Shown here piece by piece: positions 50,513 to 60,277 of a stretch of DNA of 64,000 nt (position 1 is its first letter; each line of letters opens with the position of its first letter). Below the pieces are notes generated by a model that was given only the letters and a program-made list of their open reading frames with translations, was not told the DNA's origin and ran no database searches. The DNA is from Brevibacterium jeotgali (GTDB taxonomy: Bacteria; Actinomycetota; Actinomycetes; Actinomycetales; Brevibacteriaceae): positions 23,284 to 87,283 of the forward strand of contig NZ_FXZM01000013.1 of NCBI RefSeq assembly GCF_900169175.1. The letters are read 5' to 3'. The translations under genes and the position numbers were made by a program.

Positions 50513-52738
50513 GTGGCAGCAGCCGTAGAGGATCAGAGTCCCCCACCGGGCCCCGACGCTCACACCGAGCCGGTCGGCAAGCGCTCACCCGTCAACTGGC
50601 CGGTCTTCATCGGCACCGCCGTCATCATCGGAGCGTTCGTCCTCTGGGCGGCGCTGCTGCCCGCGCAGGCTGAGACCGTGATCTTCGGCGCGATGGGCTG
50701 GATCGCGACCAACTTCGGCTGGTACTACGTCCTCACCGCCACCATCGTGGTGGTGTTCGTCCTCATCGTGGCCTTCTCCCGCGTGGGCCGCACGAAGATG
50801 GGGCCGGATCATTCCAAGCCGAAGTTCAACATGTTCACCTGGGCATCCATGCTGTTCGCCGCCGGCATCGGCGTCGACCTCATGTTCTTCGGCATCTCCG
50901 GACCTGCCACGAACTTCCTCACGCCGCCGGACGTCGAAGCGATGTCCCCCGACGCGGCCCGCTGGGCACCTATCTGGACGATCTTCCACTACGGCATCCC
51001 CGGATGGGCGATGTACGCGCTCATGGGTATGGCGTTGGGCCTCTTCGCCTACCGCTACCACCTGCCGCTCAGCATCCGGTCCGCCCTCGCCCCGATCTTC
51101 GGCAAGCGGATCCACGGCCCCATCGGCCACTCGGTGGAGATCGCCGCGACGATCGGCACGATCTTCGGCATCTCCGTGTCGCTGGGCATCGGCGTCGTCT
51201 TCCTGAACTTCGGCCTGTCCTCGATGTTCGGCATCCCGACCTCGATCGGCATCCAGATCGCGATCATGGCACTGGCCGTCTTCATCACGATCCTGTCGAC
51301 CGTCTCCGGCGTCGACAAGGGCATCCGTCGCCTGTCAGAGCTGAACGTGTTCCTCGCAGTCATCCTCATGCTGTGGGTGCTGTTCTCCGGCCAGACGGCC
51401 CACCTGCTCAACGCCCTGGTCCAGAACATCGGCGACTTCTTCTCCGGCTTCCCGTCGATGATGATGAACACCTTCGCGCACGAGACCGGTTCGCCGGACT
51501 ACCCGGCGGATCAGTGGATGGCCGACTGGACGCTGTTCTTCTGGGCCTGGTGGATCGCCTGGGCGCCGTTCGTCAGCCTCTTCCTCGCCCGCATCTCCCG
51601 CGGACGCACGCTGCGCCAGTTCGTGATCGGCGTCCTGCTGATCCCCTTCGCCTTCATCCTGCTGTGGGTCTCGATCTTCGGCAATGCGGCCCTGACCTTC
51701 TTCAAGGCCGGGGACGAGGAGTTCATGAATCTGGCGGTGGAACTGCCCGAATCCGGGTTCTTCAACCTGCTGGAGCAGTACCCGGGCTCCCTGTTCACCG
51801 TGGGTCTCGCGGTCGTCACGGGCCTGTTCTTCTATGTCACCTCCGCGGACTCCGGTTCCCTGGTGATGGCGAACATGACGTCGAAGGCGTCCGTCAAGGA
51901 CTCCGACGGCGCTCCGTGGCTGCGGATCGTCTGGGCGGTCATCACCGGCGCCCTGACCCTCTCCATGCTGTTCATCGACGGCGTCTACACGCTGCAGGCG
52001 GCGACCGTCGTGGTCGGCCTGCCGCTGTCGATCGTCGTCTACCTGGTGATGTTCAGCCTGTTCAAAGTGCTGAGGTCCGAGCGCCTGACCCTGGACTCCC
52101 AGATCGCGTCCATGCCGGATGTGCTCAACAGCCGGATCCGTGAGGGCGGCGAACGCGGCAGCTGGCGCCAGCGGCTCACGCGCCGGATGTCGTATGCCTC
52201 CGCACCGCAGATCACCCGCTACGTCAACAACGTCGCGGCACCGGCGGTCGAGGAGGTCGCCGCGGAGCTTCAGAAGCTCGGGGCAGACGTCCACTGCCAT
52301 CGCGGCGAGCACTCCGACTACCCGATCCCCCACATCGACCTCACGGTCCACTTCCCGGAGCAGGAGGACTTCAATTACCAGGCGTACCCCGTCGCCTACC
52401 CGGTGCCCAGCTTCGCCGCGAACCTCGCGGTCACGAAGGACGTCTACTTCCAGCTCGAGGTCTTCTCCGCGACCGGTTCCCGCGGACAGGACATCATGGG
52501 GTACACGAAGGACCAGGTCATCTCCGACGTGCTCGACGCCTATGACGCCCACGTCGCGTTCATGACGCTGACCGGGGACAAGGGAGCACCCGCCGCGCGG
52601 ATGGACTCCGAAATCCCGGATCAGTGGTGGGACACAGACCAGGCGGTCGTCGACGAACTCGACACCGACGAATCCGCAGCAGCAACCCCAGTAGCACCCG
52701 ACGAATCCGCAGCACCTGCAGAAGGAGAATCGCGATGA
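50513..52738 (+). CDS. betT: BCCT-family choline/betaine transporter (BetT-like)
   Basis: 741 residues from a GTG at 50513. Twelve membrane helices with the BCCT core: FTWASMLFAAGIGVDLMFFG, VSGVDKGIRRLSELNVFLA and the signature FFWAWWIAWAPFVSLFLARISRGR (about 342-365). The C-terminal 200 residues form a long cytoplasmic domain like that of BetT, with an acidic Ala-rich end. BetT imports choline with protons and the tail senses osmotic state. It lies in one operon with betB and betA, so choline is the expected substrate. ATGA overlap with betB. Confidence 0.93.
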   Translation: MAAAVEDQSPPPGPDAHTEPVGKRSPVNWPVFIGTAVIIGAFVLWAALLPAQAETVIFGAMGWIATNFGWYYVLTATIVVVFVLIVAFSRVGRTKMGPDHSKPKFNMFTWASMLFAAGIGVDLMFFGISGPATNFLTPPDVEAMSPDAARWAPIWTIFHYGIPGWAMYALMGMALGLFAYRYHLPLSIRSALAPIFGKRIHGPIGHSVEIAATIGTIFGISVSLGIGVVFLNFGLSSMFGIPTSIGIQIAIMALAVFITILSTVSGVDKGIRRLSELNVFLAVILMLWVLFSGQTAHLLNALVQNIGDFFSGFPSMMMNTFAHETGSPDYPADQWMADWTLFFWAWWIAWAPFVSLFLARISRGRTLRQFVIGVLLIPFAFILLWVSIFGNAALTFFKAGDEEFMNLAVELPESGFFNLLEQYPGSLFTVGLAVVTGLFFYVTSADSGSLVMANMTSKASVKDSDGAPWLRIVWAVITGALTLSMLFIDGVYTLQAATVVVGLPLSIVVYLVMFSLFKVLRSERLTLDSQIASMPDVLNSRIREGGERGSWRQRLTRRMSYASAPQITRYVNNVAAPAVEEVAAELQKLGADVHCHRGEHSDYPIPHIDLTVHFPEQEDFNYQAYPVAYPVPSFAANLAVTKDVYFQLEVFSATGSRGQDIMGYTKDQVISDVLDAYDAHVAFMTLTGDKGAPAARMDSEIPDQWWDTDQAVVDELDTDESAAATPVAPDESAAPAEGESR

Positions 52739-54225
52739 CGACATCCGACGCAACCACCCTGTACATCGACGGATCCTGGGTCGCCTCGTCCGACGGAGGC
52801 ACCCGCACGGTGACCTGCCCGGCCGACGGCGCCGAGGTCGGGGTCGTCTCCGAGGCCACGCCTGAGGACGTCGAGCGAGCCATCGCGGCCGCGCGCCGCG
52901 CCTACGACGACGGCGTCTGGGCCGACCGGCCCGCATCCGAGCGCGGCGACCTCCTGCTGCGCGTCGCAGACGGCATAACCGCGCGCAAGGACGACTTCGC
53001 CCGCGCAGAGGCCCTGGACACCGGCAAGCGGCTGGTCGAGGCCGAAGGCGACATGGACGACATCGCCTCAGCCTTCCGCTACTTCGGGAAGATCGCGGAT
53101 CAGAATCCGGGTCGCCTGGTCGACGCGGGCGATTCGTCCGTGATCTCCCGCGTCGTCTACGAGCCCGTGGGCGTCTGCGGGATGATCACCCCGTGGAACT
53201 TCCCGCTGCTGCAGGCGTCCTGGAAGGTCGCCCCCGCGCTGGCCGCCGGCAACTCGTTTATCCTCAAGCCTGCGGAACTCACCCCGCACACGTCGATGCT
53301 CCTCATGGAGGTGCTCGAAGCGGCAGGCCTGCCCGCGGGCGTGGCCAACCTGGTCCTCGGCGCCGGCGGCACCGTGGGCGCGCCGCTGTCCACCCACCCG
53401 GGCATCGACCTGGTGTCCTTCACAGGCGGCGCCGTCACCGGTCGGAAGATCTCCGAATCCGCGGCCGCGACGGTGAAGAAGGTCGCCCTGGAGCTGGGCG
53501 GCAAGAACCCGAACGTCGTCTTCGCCGACGCCGATTTCGAGGCGGCGGTCGACAATGCGCTGACCGCCGCATTCCTGGATTCCGGGCTCGTGTGCTCGGC
53601 CGGCACGCGCCTGATCGTGCAGGACACGATCGCAGAGCGCTTCGTCGACGAGCTGGTCAGCCGTGCTGAGGGCATCGTCATGGGCGGCCCGTTCGATGAG
53701 AAGGCGGAGACCGGACCGCTCATCTCGCAGGAGCACCGCGACAAGGTCACCGACTACGTCACGCGCGGCGTCGAGGCCGGCGCGCGCCTGCGGGTCGGCG
53801 GTCACTGGGGCGGCGAGGAGCACGCGAACGGCTTCTTCTACGCCCCGACGGTCCTGGACCAGTGCACCCGCGACAACCCCGCCGTGATCGAGGAGGGCTT
53901 CGGTCCCGTCATCACCGTGGAGACCTTCTCCACTGAGGCGGAGGCGATCCAGACCGCCAACCACACCGAGTACGGGCTCGCAGGTGCCGTGTGGACCTCG
54001 GACGCGGGTGTCGCCAACCGCGTCTCGCGCAAGCTGCGCCACGGCACGATCTGGATCAACGACTACCACCCCTACCTGCCGCAGGCGGAGTGGGGCGGCT
54101 TCAAGCAGTCCGGGATCGGCCGTGAGCTCGGCCCGTCCGGCATGGGCGAGTACGTCGAGCCCAAGCACATCTACCAGAACACCGAGCCGGCCCCGGCCGA
54201 CTGGTTCCCGCGCAAGGAAGGATGA
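52735..54225 (+). CDS. betB: betaine-aldehyde dehydrogenase
   Basis: 496 residues from ATG 52735, with AAGGAG upstream. NAD-dependent oxidation of betaine aldehyde to glycine betaine. ALDH residues: Asn in MITPWNFPLL, general base Glu 253 in LELGGKNP, nucleophile Cys 287 in SGLVCSAGTRL, and the end motif SGIGRELGPSGMGEYVEPKH. Sits between choline uptake and choline dehydrogenase, so the assignment is firm. Confidence 0.94.
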   Translation: MTTSDATTLYIDGSWVASSDGGTRTVTCPADGAEVGVVSEATPEDVERAIAAARRAYDDGVWADRPASERGDLLLRVADGITARKDDFARAEALDTGKRLVEAEGDMDDIASAFRYFGKIADQNPGRLVDAGDSSVISRVVYEPVGVCGMITPWNFPLLQASWKVAPALAAGNSFILKPAELTPHTSMLLMEVLEAAGLPAGVANLVLGAGGTVGAPLSTHPGIDLVSFTGGAVTGRKISESAAATVKKVALELGGKNPNVVFADADFEAAVDNALTAAFLDSGLVCSAGTRLIVQDTIAERFVDELVSRAEGIVMGGPFDEKAETGPLISQEHRDKVTDYVTRGVEAGARLRVGGHWGGEEHANGFFYAPTVLDQCTRDNPAVIEEGFGPVITVETFSTEAEAIQTANHTEYGLAGAVWTSDAGVANRVSRKLRHGTIWINDYHPYLPQAEWGGFKQSGIGRELGPSGMGEYVEPKHIYQNTEPAPADWFPRKEG

Positions 54226-54234
54226 GGAGCACAG

Positions 54235-55815
54235 ATGATCGACGACATGACATCGGAGAATCCCGTTCGCGAATACGACTACGTGGTCATCGGTGGAGGA
54301 TCGGCGGGCGCCGCGGTCGCCGCACGACTCAGTGAGGACACGGACGTCACGGTCGCGCTGCTGGAGGCCGGCCCCCACGACCAGGACCATGCCGAGGTCC
54401 TGGACCTCAAGCGCTGGCCGGAGCTGCTGGAGTCCGGGCTGGACTGGGACTACCCGATCGAGCCGCAGGAGAACGGCAACTCGTTCATGCGCCACGCGCG
54501 CGCCAAGGTGCTGGGCGGCTGCTCGTCGCACAACTCCTGCATCGCGTTCCACCCGCCGGCCGAGGACCTGGACCTGTGGGTCGAGCTGGGCGCGGAGGGC
54601 TGGGATGCGGAGAACATCCTCCCGCTCCTCAAGCGCCTGGAGACCAATGCGCGCGGCGGCGAGAAGCACGGGACCGCCGGCCCGGTGCACCTCATGGATG
54701 TGCCGCCCGAGGACCCGATCGGCGTCGCGGTGCTGGACGCCTGCGAGCAGGCCGGTATCCCCCGCGCCGTCTTCAACGACGGCGAGACCGTGGTGAACGG
54801 CGCCGGATTCTTCCAGATCAACCGGAAGGCCGACGGCACGCGCTCCTCCTCGTCGGTGTCCTACCTGCACCCGATCCAGGATGAGCGGAAGAACCTGGAC
54901 ATCCTCACCGGGCACTGGGTCATGCGCCTGCTGTTCGAGGGCGACCGCGCGGTGGGCGTCGAGTACGTCGACAACTCGTTCGACCGGTCGTCCGTGCTGC
55001 GGGCGACGCGTGAGATCGTGCTGAGCGCCGGTGCGATCGATACGCCGAAGCTGCTCATGCTCTCAGGCATCGGACCGGCCGACCACCTGCGCGAGTTCGG
55101 CATCGATGTCCGGGTCGACTCCCCCGGTGTGGGGTCGAACCTGCAGGATCACCCGGAAGCGGTGATCTCGTGGGAAACGAAGGAGCCGATGGTCCGCGAC
55201 GCCACCCAGTGGTGGGAGATCGGCATCTTCGCAGCCACGCAGGACGGGCTGGATCTGCCGGACCTCATGATGCACTACGGCAGTGTGCCCTTCGATATGC
55301 ACACGCGTCGCCAGGGCTACCCCACCTCGCCGGAGTCCTTCGCGCTGACCCCCAATGTCACGCACGCGAAGTCCCGCGGCACGGTGCGTCTGCGGTCGCT
55401 GGACTACCGCGACAAGCCGAAGGTCGACCCGCGGTACTTCACGGATGAGGAGGGCCACGACATGCGCGTGGCCGTCGCGGGCATCAAGAGGGCCCGCGAG
55501 ATCATCGCCCAGCCGGCGATGGCCGACAAGGTCAGCCGCGAGCTGTTCCCGGGCGAGGACGTGCAGACCGATGAGCAGATCGCGGAGTACGTCTCGAAGA
55601 CGCACAACACGGTCTACCACCCCGCCGGCTCCTGCCGGATGGGTGCGGTCGATGACGACATGTCGCCGCTGGATCCCCAGCTGCGGGTCAAGGGCGTGTC
55701 CGGACTGCGCGTGGTCGATGCCTCGGCCATGCCGCAGCTGCCAGCGGTGAATCCGAACATCTCCGTGATGCTGATGGGCGAGCGCGCATCGGACCTCATC
55801 AAGGCCGACCGGTGA
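54235..55815 (+). CDS. betA: choline dehydrogenase (GMC oxidoreductase)
   Basis: 526 residues, GAGGAG before the ATG. FAD-binding YVVIGGGSAGAAVAARL at the N-terminus, GMC signature 1 (HARAKVLGGCSSHNSCIAFH) and C-terminal VYHPAGSCRMG with the catalytic His 462. It oxidises choline to betaine aldehyde at the membrane or with an electron acceptor. Last gene of the operon; a large hairpin follows 56 bases downstream. Confidence 0.92.
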   Translation: MIDDMTSENPVREYDYVVIGGGSAGAAVAARLSEDTDVTVALLEAGPHDQDHAEVLDLKRWPELLESGLDWDYPIEPQENGNSFMRHARAKVLGGCSSHNSCIAFHPPAEDLDLWVELGAEGWDAENILPLLKRLETNARGGEKHGTAGPVHLMDVPPEDPIGVAVLDACEQAGIPRAVFNDGETVVNGAGFFQINRKADGTRSSSSVSYLHPIQDERKNLDILTGHWVMRLLFEGDRAVGVEYVDNSFDRSSVLRATREIVLSAGAIDTPKLLMLSGIGPADHLREFGIDVRVDSPGVGSNLQDHPEAVISWETKEPMVRDATQWWEIGIFAATQDGLDLPDLMMHYGSVPFDMHTRRQGYPTSPESFALTPNVTHAKSRGTVRLRSLDYRDKPKVDPRYFTDEEGHDMRVAVAGIKRAREIIAQPAMADKVSRELFPGEDVQTDEQIAEYVSKTHNTVYHPAGSCRMGAVDDDMSPLDPQLRVKGVSGLRVVDASAMPQLPAVNPNISVMLMGERASDLIKADR

Positions 55816-55870
55816 GCCTCAGCACGGAACGCGGTGCGGCCGGGTGACCGACTGACCGGCTGCACGCAGA

Positions 55871-55914
55871 CGAACGGCGGGGTGGGAGCAGATCTGCTCG
55901 CACCCCGCCGTTCG
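55871..55914. terminator. large nearly perfect hairpin after betA
   Basis: Left arm 55871-55884 pairs with 55901-55914 (14 bp); after one G/G mismatch the loop itself is a 14-base palindrome GAGCAGATCTGCTC. The whole 44-base element could also form a cruciform. It lies between the convergent betA and DinB genes and can end both. Confidence 0.8.
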
Positions 55915-55938
55915 CGTGTCCGCTGCGCGTGCGCGCGC

Positions 55939-56469
55939 TCAGCCGTCGACGTCGTGCAGGTGGTGCTCGAGGTCGTGGACTAAGTACCGGCTGAGCGTCG
56001 CGACGGTGAAGGTGAAGCCGTCGCTGCGCTGGCCGGTGCGGTCCCAGTCGCCGTCGGTCACTCGGTCGAACACCGCCGCCGAGGCCCCAGTCCCCTGCTC
56101 GATCTCCCGCGCCACCTGCGCGGGGTCGGCTGCCCAGAACTCACCGCGCACGGCCTCGGCTTCGCCGTCGTAGTCCGCGAATGTGGGGTTCTGCGCGTCG
56201 AGCATCGCGGTGATGCGCTCTCCCAGAGCGATGGCGAGGTCGCGGGAGTGGCCCGCGTACTCGAGCGGTGACCACACGCCGTCGCGTGGTCGCACGGCTG
56301 CGTCGTCCCTCCTCAGCACGGCGTTCCACCGGGACGGCAGGGCGAGGAGTCGCTGCGCGGTTGTCGCGGGATCGTGCGGTGCGTAGCCGCACTGCTCGCA
56401 TCCCTCGTCGATCACGAAGGTCCAGTCACGGGTGTCGGTCTCTGCGGGAGGCGGGGCGTGTTCAGTCAT
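55939..56469 (-). CDS. DinB-superfamily protein
   Basis: 176 residues from ATG 56469, taken because an upstream extension is not coding-like. The four-helix DinB fold has metal ligands His in SPLEYAGHSRDLAIAL and HDLEHHLHDVDG at the C-terminus, the expected three-His pattern. WSPLEYAGH and the DLEHHLHD end are family features. The role is probably a bacillithiol/mycothiol-type or unknown metal-dependent enzyme; these are often stress-induced. Convergent with betA. Confidence 0.85.
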   Translation of the reverse strand: MTEHAPPPAETDTRDWTFVIDEGCEQCGYAPHDPATTAQRLLALPSRWNAVLRRDDAAVRPRDGVWSPLEYAGHSRDLAIALGERITAMLDAQNPTFADYDGEAEAVRGEFWAADPAQVAREIEQGTGASAAVFDRVTDGDWDRTGQRSDGFTFTVATLSRYLVHDLEHHLHDVDG

Positions 56470-56588
56470 ACCTCCCACTATGCCCCGCCACGTCGAGGCA
56501 GCTTGTCTCAGCTGTGCTCCGAGTCTGCGCTTCGCATGATGGTCTTCGTTGCCTGACCTGCACGTCACGCCATATTTCGTATGACAGC

Positions 56589-58115
56589 ATGGCGAGCATG
56601 AGCGCGCAGAGCACCTCGACTATCGACCCACATCTCGGGGATCCGCAGCTGACTGCGTCTGTCGAATCCGTCAAGGACATCTTGGCGACCCTGCGCCCGA
56701 ATATCCCGTCCTACCAGCGTCCGTACGCGTGGACTGCGAAGAACGTCACTGAGTTGGTCGACGACATCAGACGATTCCGCCCGTCGGGCCGATACCGAAT
56801 CGGCACGTTCATCCTCAATCACTCGGCAGAGGACGATTCCGACCACTGTTCACGCCGTCCGCGTCCGAACATCGTCGACGGTCAGCAGCGCTATCTCAGC
56901 TTCGCCCTCATCGCTCATGCGCTGCTCTCTCGCGCGTCCGACCTGACGGACCGCTTCATCGAAGACCTCAGCACCGCAGTCGATGGCATCTCCATACCTC
57001 GGCGACGGGACGATCGAACCGGCCACAATCTGCGTGCCAACCACGACCATCTCCGTACGATCGTCAGCCGCTGGAGCCCGGACGAGCTCAACGACTTCAC
57101 GGAGTTCTTCCTCAATGACTGCGATGTCGTTGTCCTCAGAGTCCGCGACTTGGATGCAGCGTTCCAGATGTTCGACTCGCAGAATACTCGCGGCCGTCCT
57201 CTCTTCCCCACTGACCTCCTCAAGGCCCACCACTTGCGAGAGTTCAGCAGGACGGACCCCTCGCGGGACTCCGTCCTGGAAGCGGTTCGCGAGTGGGAGC
57301 AGGTTCCTCCTGCAGAGATCAACCACGTGATCGCAGCGGTCCTGTTCCCGATCAAACAGTGGACCGTGAATCGGCCGATGCCCCGAGACGGCTTCAGCTC
57401 GCACGACGTGGACCTCTTCAAAGGCATACGCGAAGACGCACAGGGAAATGGTCGCTACCGGTGGGCGCACCCAGTGCTCCTGGCGAAGGCCGCAGTCGAT
57501 CGCTTCCACTCCGACAACTCCACCCTGCTGCGTCACGGGGTCGTCGACGCGTTGGACTTCCCCTTCCAGATCACCCAACCAGTGATAGACGGCGAGATGT
57601 TCTTCAGGATGGTCAGTCACTACGTGAGTGAGGCTCGGCGCGCGGGGATCGCCGGCGACGCGTCGTCTCCCGGTGCAGAAGCCGGCGACGATCGTGACCC
57701 GCGACTCGCCGAGGTGCACAAGATGCTGGACGCGATGCCGCCAGGAACCGGATACCGCTACGTCCGTGAACTGTTCGACTGTCTGCTCATGGCCTACCTC
57801 GACCGCTTCGGATGGTACGACGTGGAACACGCGGCACTCTTCCTCGCACGGTATGCGTACCTTCTCAGAGTGCACTTGCAGAGGGTGTATCCCGCGTCCG
57901 TGGACATCCACGCCAGACGTGGCCACGACAGGATCCCCGACGCAGACGGAAACCTGTTCGCCGACATCGTCCATGCACTCGATCCGCGTTCCATCCTGGA
58001 CCGGCCGCTCCCCTCAGTCGACGAGGCCGGCTCGGAACCCCTCCGCAGGCTGTACGGGCTGATCCTGGATACCGCAGAGCGCGACGAGGAGACTCAGCGC
58101 GAGGGGATCCGATGA
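56589..58115 (+). CDS. DUF262 protein without nuclease domain
   Basis: 508 residues from ATG 56589 (ATG 56598 also possible). DUF262 (ParB/Srx-like NTPase-type) features: IPSYQRPYAW (39-48), VDGQQRYLS (96-104) and FDSQNTRGRPLFPTDLLKAH (195-214). Downstream is an all-helical region of about 290 residues, with no HNH or DUF1524 motif. It is followed, with a four-base ATGA overlap, by a paralogue that does carry the nuclease. In type IV restriction (GmrSD) and SspE the DUF262 part senses modified DNA or hydrolyses NTP. Here it could be a sensor or partner subunit. Confidence 0.88.
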   Translation: MASMSAQSTSTIDPHLGDPQLTASVESVKDILATLRPNIPSYQRPYAWTAKNVTELVDDIRRFRPSGRYRIGTFILNHSAEDDSDHCSRRPRPNIVDGQQRYLSFALIAHALLSRASDLTDRFIEDLSTAVDGISIPRRRDDRTGHNLRANHDHLRTIVSRWSPDELNDFTEFFLNDCDVVVLRVRDLDAAFQMFDSQNTRGRPLFPTDLLKAHHLREFSRTDPSRDSVLEAVREWEQVPPAEINHVIAAVLFPIKQWTVNRPMPRDGFSSHDVDLFKGIREDAQGNGRYRWAHPVLLAKAAVDRFHSDNSTLLRHGVVDALDFPFQITQPVIDGEMFFRMVSHYVSEARRAGIAGDASSPGAEAGDDRDPRLAEVHKMLDAMPPGTGYRYVRELFDCLLMAYLDRFGWYDVEHAALFLARYAYLLRVHLQRVYPASVDIHARRGHDRIPDADGNLFADIVHALDPRSILDRPLPSVDEAGSEPLRRLYGLILDTAERDEETQREGIR

Positions 58116-60253
58116 CAGTCGATGCGATGTCCCGTGACCAGCCGAATGTCATGAGTGTGAAGGAGATCTTCGACCACCATCGATACAGGATCCCGCTGTA
58201 TCAGCGTGCGTACTCCTGGACTGCGGCGGAGATCCACACACTGCTGGCAGACGTCCGCGATGCTCGTCTGGACGCTGCGACCCGTCGTGCACGCCGGGGG
58301 TCCCGCGACTACTACATCGGCTCGCTCGTCGTCGACGCGATGCATTCGGACGAAGGAACACTGCTCGAAGTGGTGGACGGTCAGCAACGACTCACGACGC
58401 TCTTCATCATCCTCTCTCTGACTGGACCGGGGACGGGCAACGAGGATCCGCAGTTCACCGGGGGGCTCACGTTCGAAGGACGCGACGCAGCAGCCGAGGA
58501 CCTGCGTCGTCTAGCACGCGACGGAGCCGGCTCGATCAACCGACTGACGACACCTGGGATCAGACTCGCTGCCGAGCTCGTCGAACAAGCCGTCAGTCGC
58601 GGAGCCCACCTCGACCCGACCAACGCTGACCTCGTCGACAGCGTGGCGTTCTCGTCGGAGGATGCGACATATCTGCGGGAGCACGTGAAGATCCTGCAGA
58701 CCGCACTTCCATCTGGCACCGACCTCAACCACTACTTCGAAGTCATGAATACCCGCGGCGAGCAGCTCGAGAAGCACGAGATCCTCAAGGCGAACATGAT
58801 CAGAGCGCTTCCTCACACCATGGAACAAGCCGCGTTCTCTGCGATCTGGGACGCCTGTTCTGTGCTCGAGCGACACGTACAGACTCAGTTCTCGCCGACT
58901 CAGAAACCAGAAGGGGCGACCTCCGAGAGAACTATGCTCTTCGGCTCGGGTTGGAACACCTTCCAACCGGAGTCAGCTGACGAGCTATTCGACCATGTAC
59001 AAGCGATGCTCGCTGGTGACGATACGTCGACGTCGAACGAACCACTGCCCACACCTCACGGGTCAGAGCAGCGCATTCTCCTAGCAGATGTGCTGACTGC
59101 CTCTGACAGCCAGGAGGACTCGCGGGCAGGAGGTGATCCCGATCCGGAATCCGGTTCGTACGGTTCCATCATCGATTTTCCGAACCTACTGCTGCACGTC
59201 TTGAGAATCCAGAGGAGAGAGACCTTCACCTGGGAGGATCCTCGCGACGGAGCAGAACTTCGAGTACGACTCGAGGACAAGTATCTGCTCAGCGAATTCG
59301 ACCGTTCCATGCTCGCGTCGCGTCATCTCGATGACGCGTCCCGACGTGCCGAAGTACGGGAGTTCGCCTACCTTCTGCTGAAGACCCGGTACCTTCTGGA
59401 CACCTACGTCATCCGCACGCAACTGACGGCAGGGGGTGACGACGAGGAGAACTGGGTGCTTCACCGGGCACTGAGATACCCGGCGCCGCCGGCGAAAACC
59501 GCGCAGCTCAGTGCGCGGGCCACGTTCAGAACAGGACAGTCGACGGGTTCGGATGAGAACACGAATCGCGACCAGGTCCACCGGCAGGTGCTCATGCTCC
59601 AAGCGATGTTCCAGGTCAGCGATACCCGTCGCGCCTCGAAGTACTTCCTCTTCCAGATCCTCGAATGGCTCCATCAGCAGGAGGCTCCCTCAGCTGTCGA
59701 TGGCGAGAGTTTCGTGAAGAAGCTGGAGACCATGGCACGGAGCCGCCTCCGGGCGCTGGATTTCACAGCCGTGATGAATGACGGCACACACGTGCCGAAC
59801 TTCCTCTTCAATGTCCTCGACTACGAGCTCTGGAGGCTCGCCGAAGTCGCTGACGGCTCAGAGCTCACGCACGTGCTGCCCCACCCGAATCTCGTGGCTG
59901 GCCTGACGGAGGCGTCGCCGACGTTCCGTTTCCGCTACCGAACGTCCGTGGAACACTACTATCCTGTTCAGCCGTCCTCGGAACAAGGTCACCGCCGGCT
60001 GGATCCGTCCGACGGGAACCACTTCGGAAACCTCTGCCTCATGTCCCGGTCTGAGAACGCACGCCGGAACAATCTCATGCCGATCGCCAAGGCCAGAGAA
60101 TTTCAGCCCGCTCGCCAGAGCCTGAAGTTCCAGCTCATGTCCGCCCTCGCTCTGGAGGCCCACGACTGGGCTGAGGAACAGATCCACGCGCACGGTTCAG
60201 CGATGCTCCGGGTGATGCAGAATGCTGCCGACACCCCGGTCGCCGTATGCTGA
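58112..60253 (+). CDS. DUF262 + HNH (DUF1524-like) protein, probable anti-phage nuclease
   Basis: 713 residues. DUF262: RIPLYQRAYSW (26-36), VVDGQQRLTTLF (88-99), VMNTRGEQLEKHEILKAN (211-228). A helical middle follows, then a C-terminal HNH-type nuclease: TSVEHYYPVQ (His 615) and GNLCLMSRSENARRNNLMP (Asn 640, 649, 654), the usual DUF1524 H-x-N-N arrangement. This is the domain order of GmrSD and SspE. With the DUF262-only partner it forms a two-gene module likely to restrict phage DNA. Somewhat lower GC than the neighbouring choline genes. Confidence 0.88.
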   Translation: MTVDAMSRDQPNVMSVKEIFDHHRYRIPLYQRAYSWTAAEIHTLLADVRDARLDAATRRARRGSRDYYIGSLVVDAMHSDEGTLLEVVDGQQRLTTLFIILSLTGPGTGNEDPQFTGGLTFEGRDAAAEDLRRLARDGAGSINRLTTPGIRLAAELVEQAVSRGAHLDPTNADLVDSVAFSSEDATYLREHVKILQTALPSGTDLNHYFEVMNTRGEQLEKHEILKANMIRALPHTMEQAAFSAIWDACSVLERHVQTQFSPTQKPEGATSERTMLFGSGWNTFQPESADELFDHVQAMLAGDDTSTSNEPLPTPHGSEQRILLADVLTASDSQEDSRAGGDPDPESGSYGSIIDFPNLLLHVLRIQRRETFTWEDPRDGAELRVRLEDKYLLSEFDRSMLASRHLDDASRRAEVREFAYLLLKTRYLLDTYVIRTQLTAGGDDEENWVLHRALRYPAPPAKTAQLSARATFRTGQSTGSDENTNRDQVHRQVLMLQAMFQVSDTRRASKYFLFQILEWLHQQEAPSAVDGESFVKKLETMARSRLRALDFTAVMNDGTHVPNFLFNVLDYELWRLAEVADGSELTHVLPHPNLVAGLTEASPTFRFRYRTSVEHYYPVQPSSEQGHRRLDPSDGNHFGNLCLMSRSENARRNNLMPIAKAREFQPARQSLKFQLMSALALEAHDWAEEQIHAHGSAMLRVMQNAADTPVAVC

Positions 60254-60277
60254 TGTCACACGCGAAAGGGCGACACC

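Noticed and set aside
51335..52936. 533-codon leftward frame across betT
   Set aside because: Shadow of the transporter; its low-complexity Arg/Gly/Asp content gives no sign of a folded protein.
53068..54915. 615-codon leftward open frame across betB/betA
   Set aside because: Antisense of two well-supported enzymes; no family motifs.
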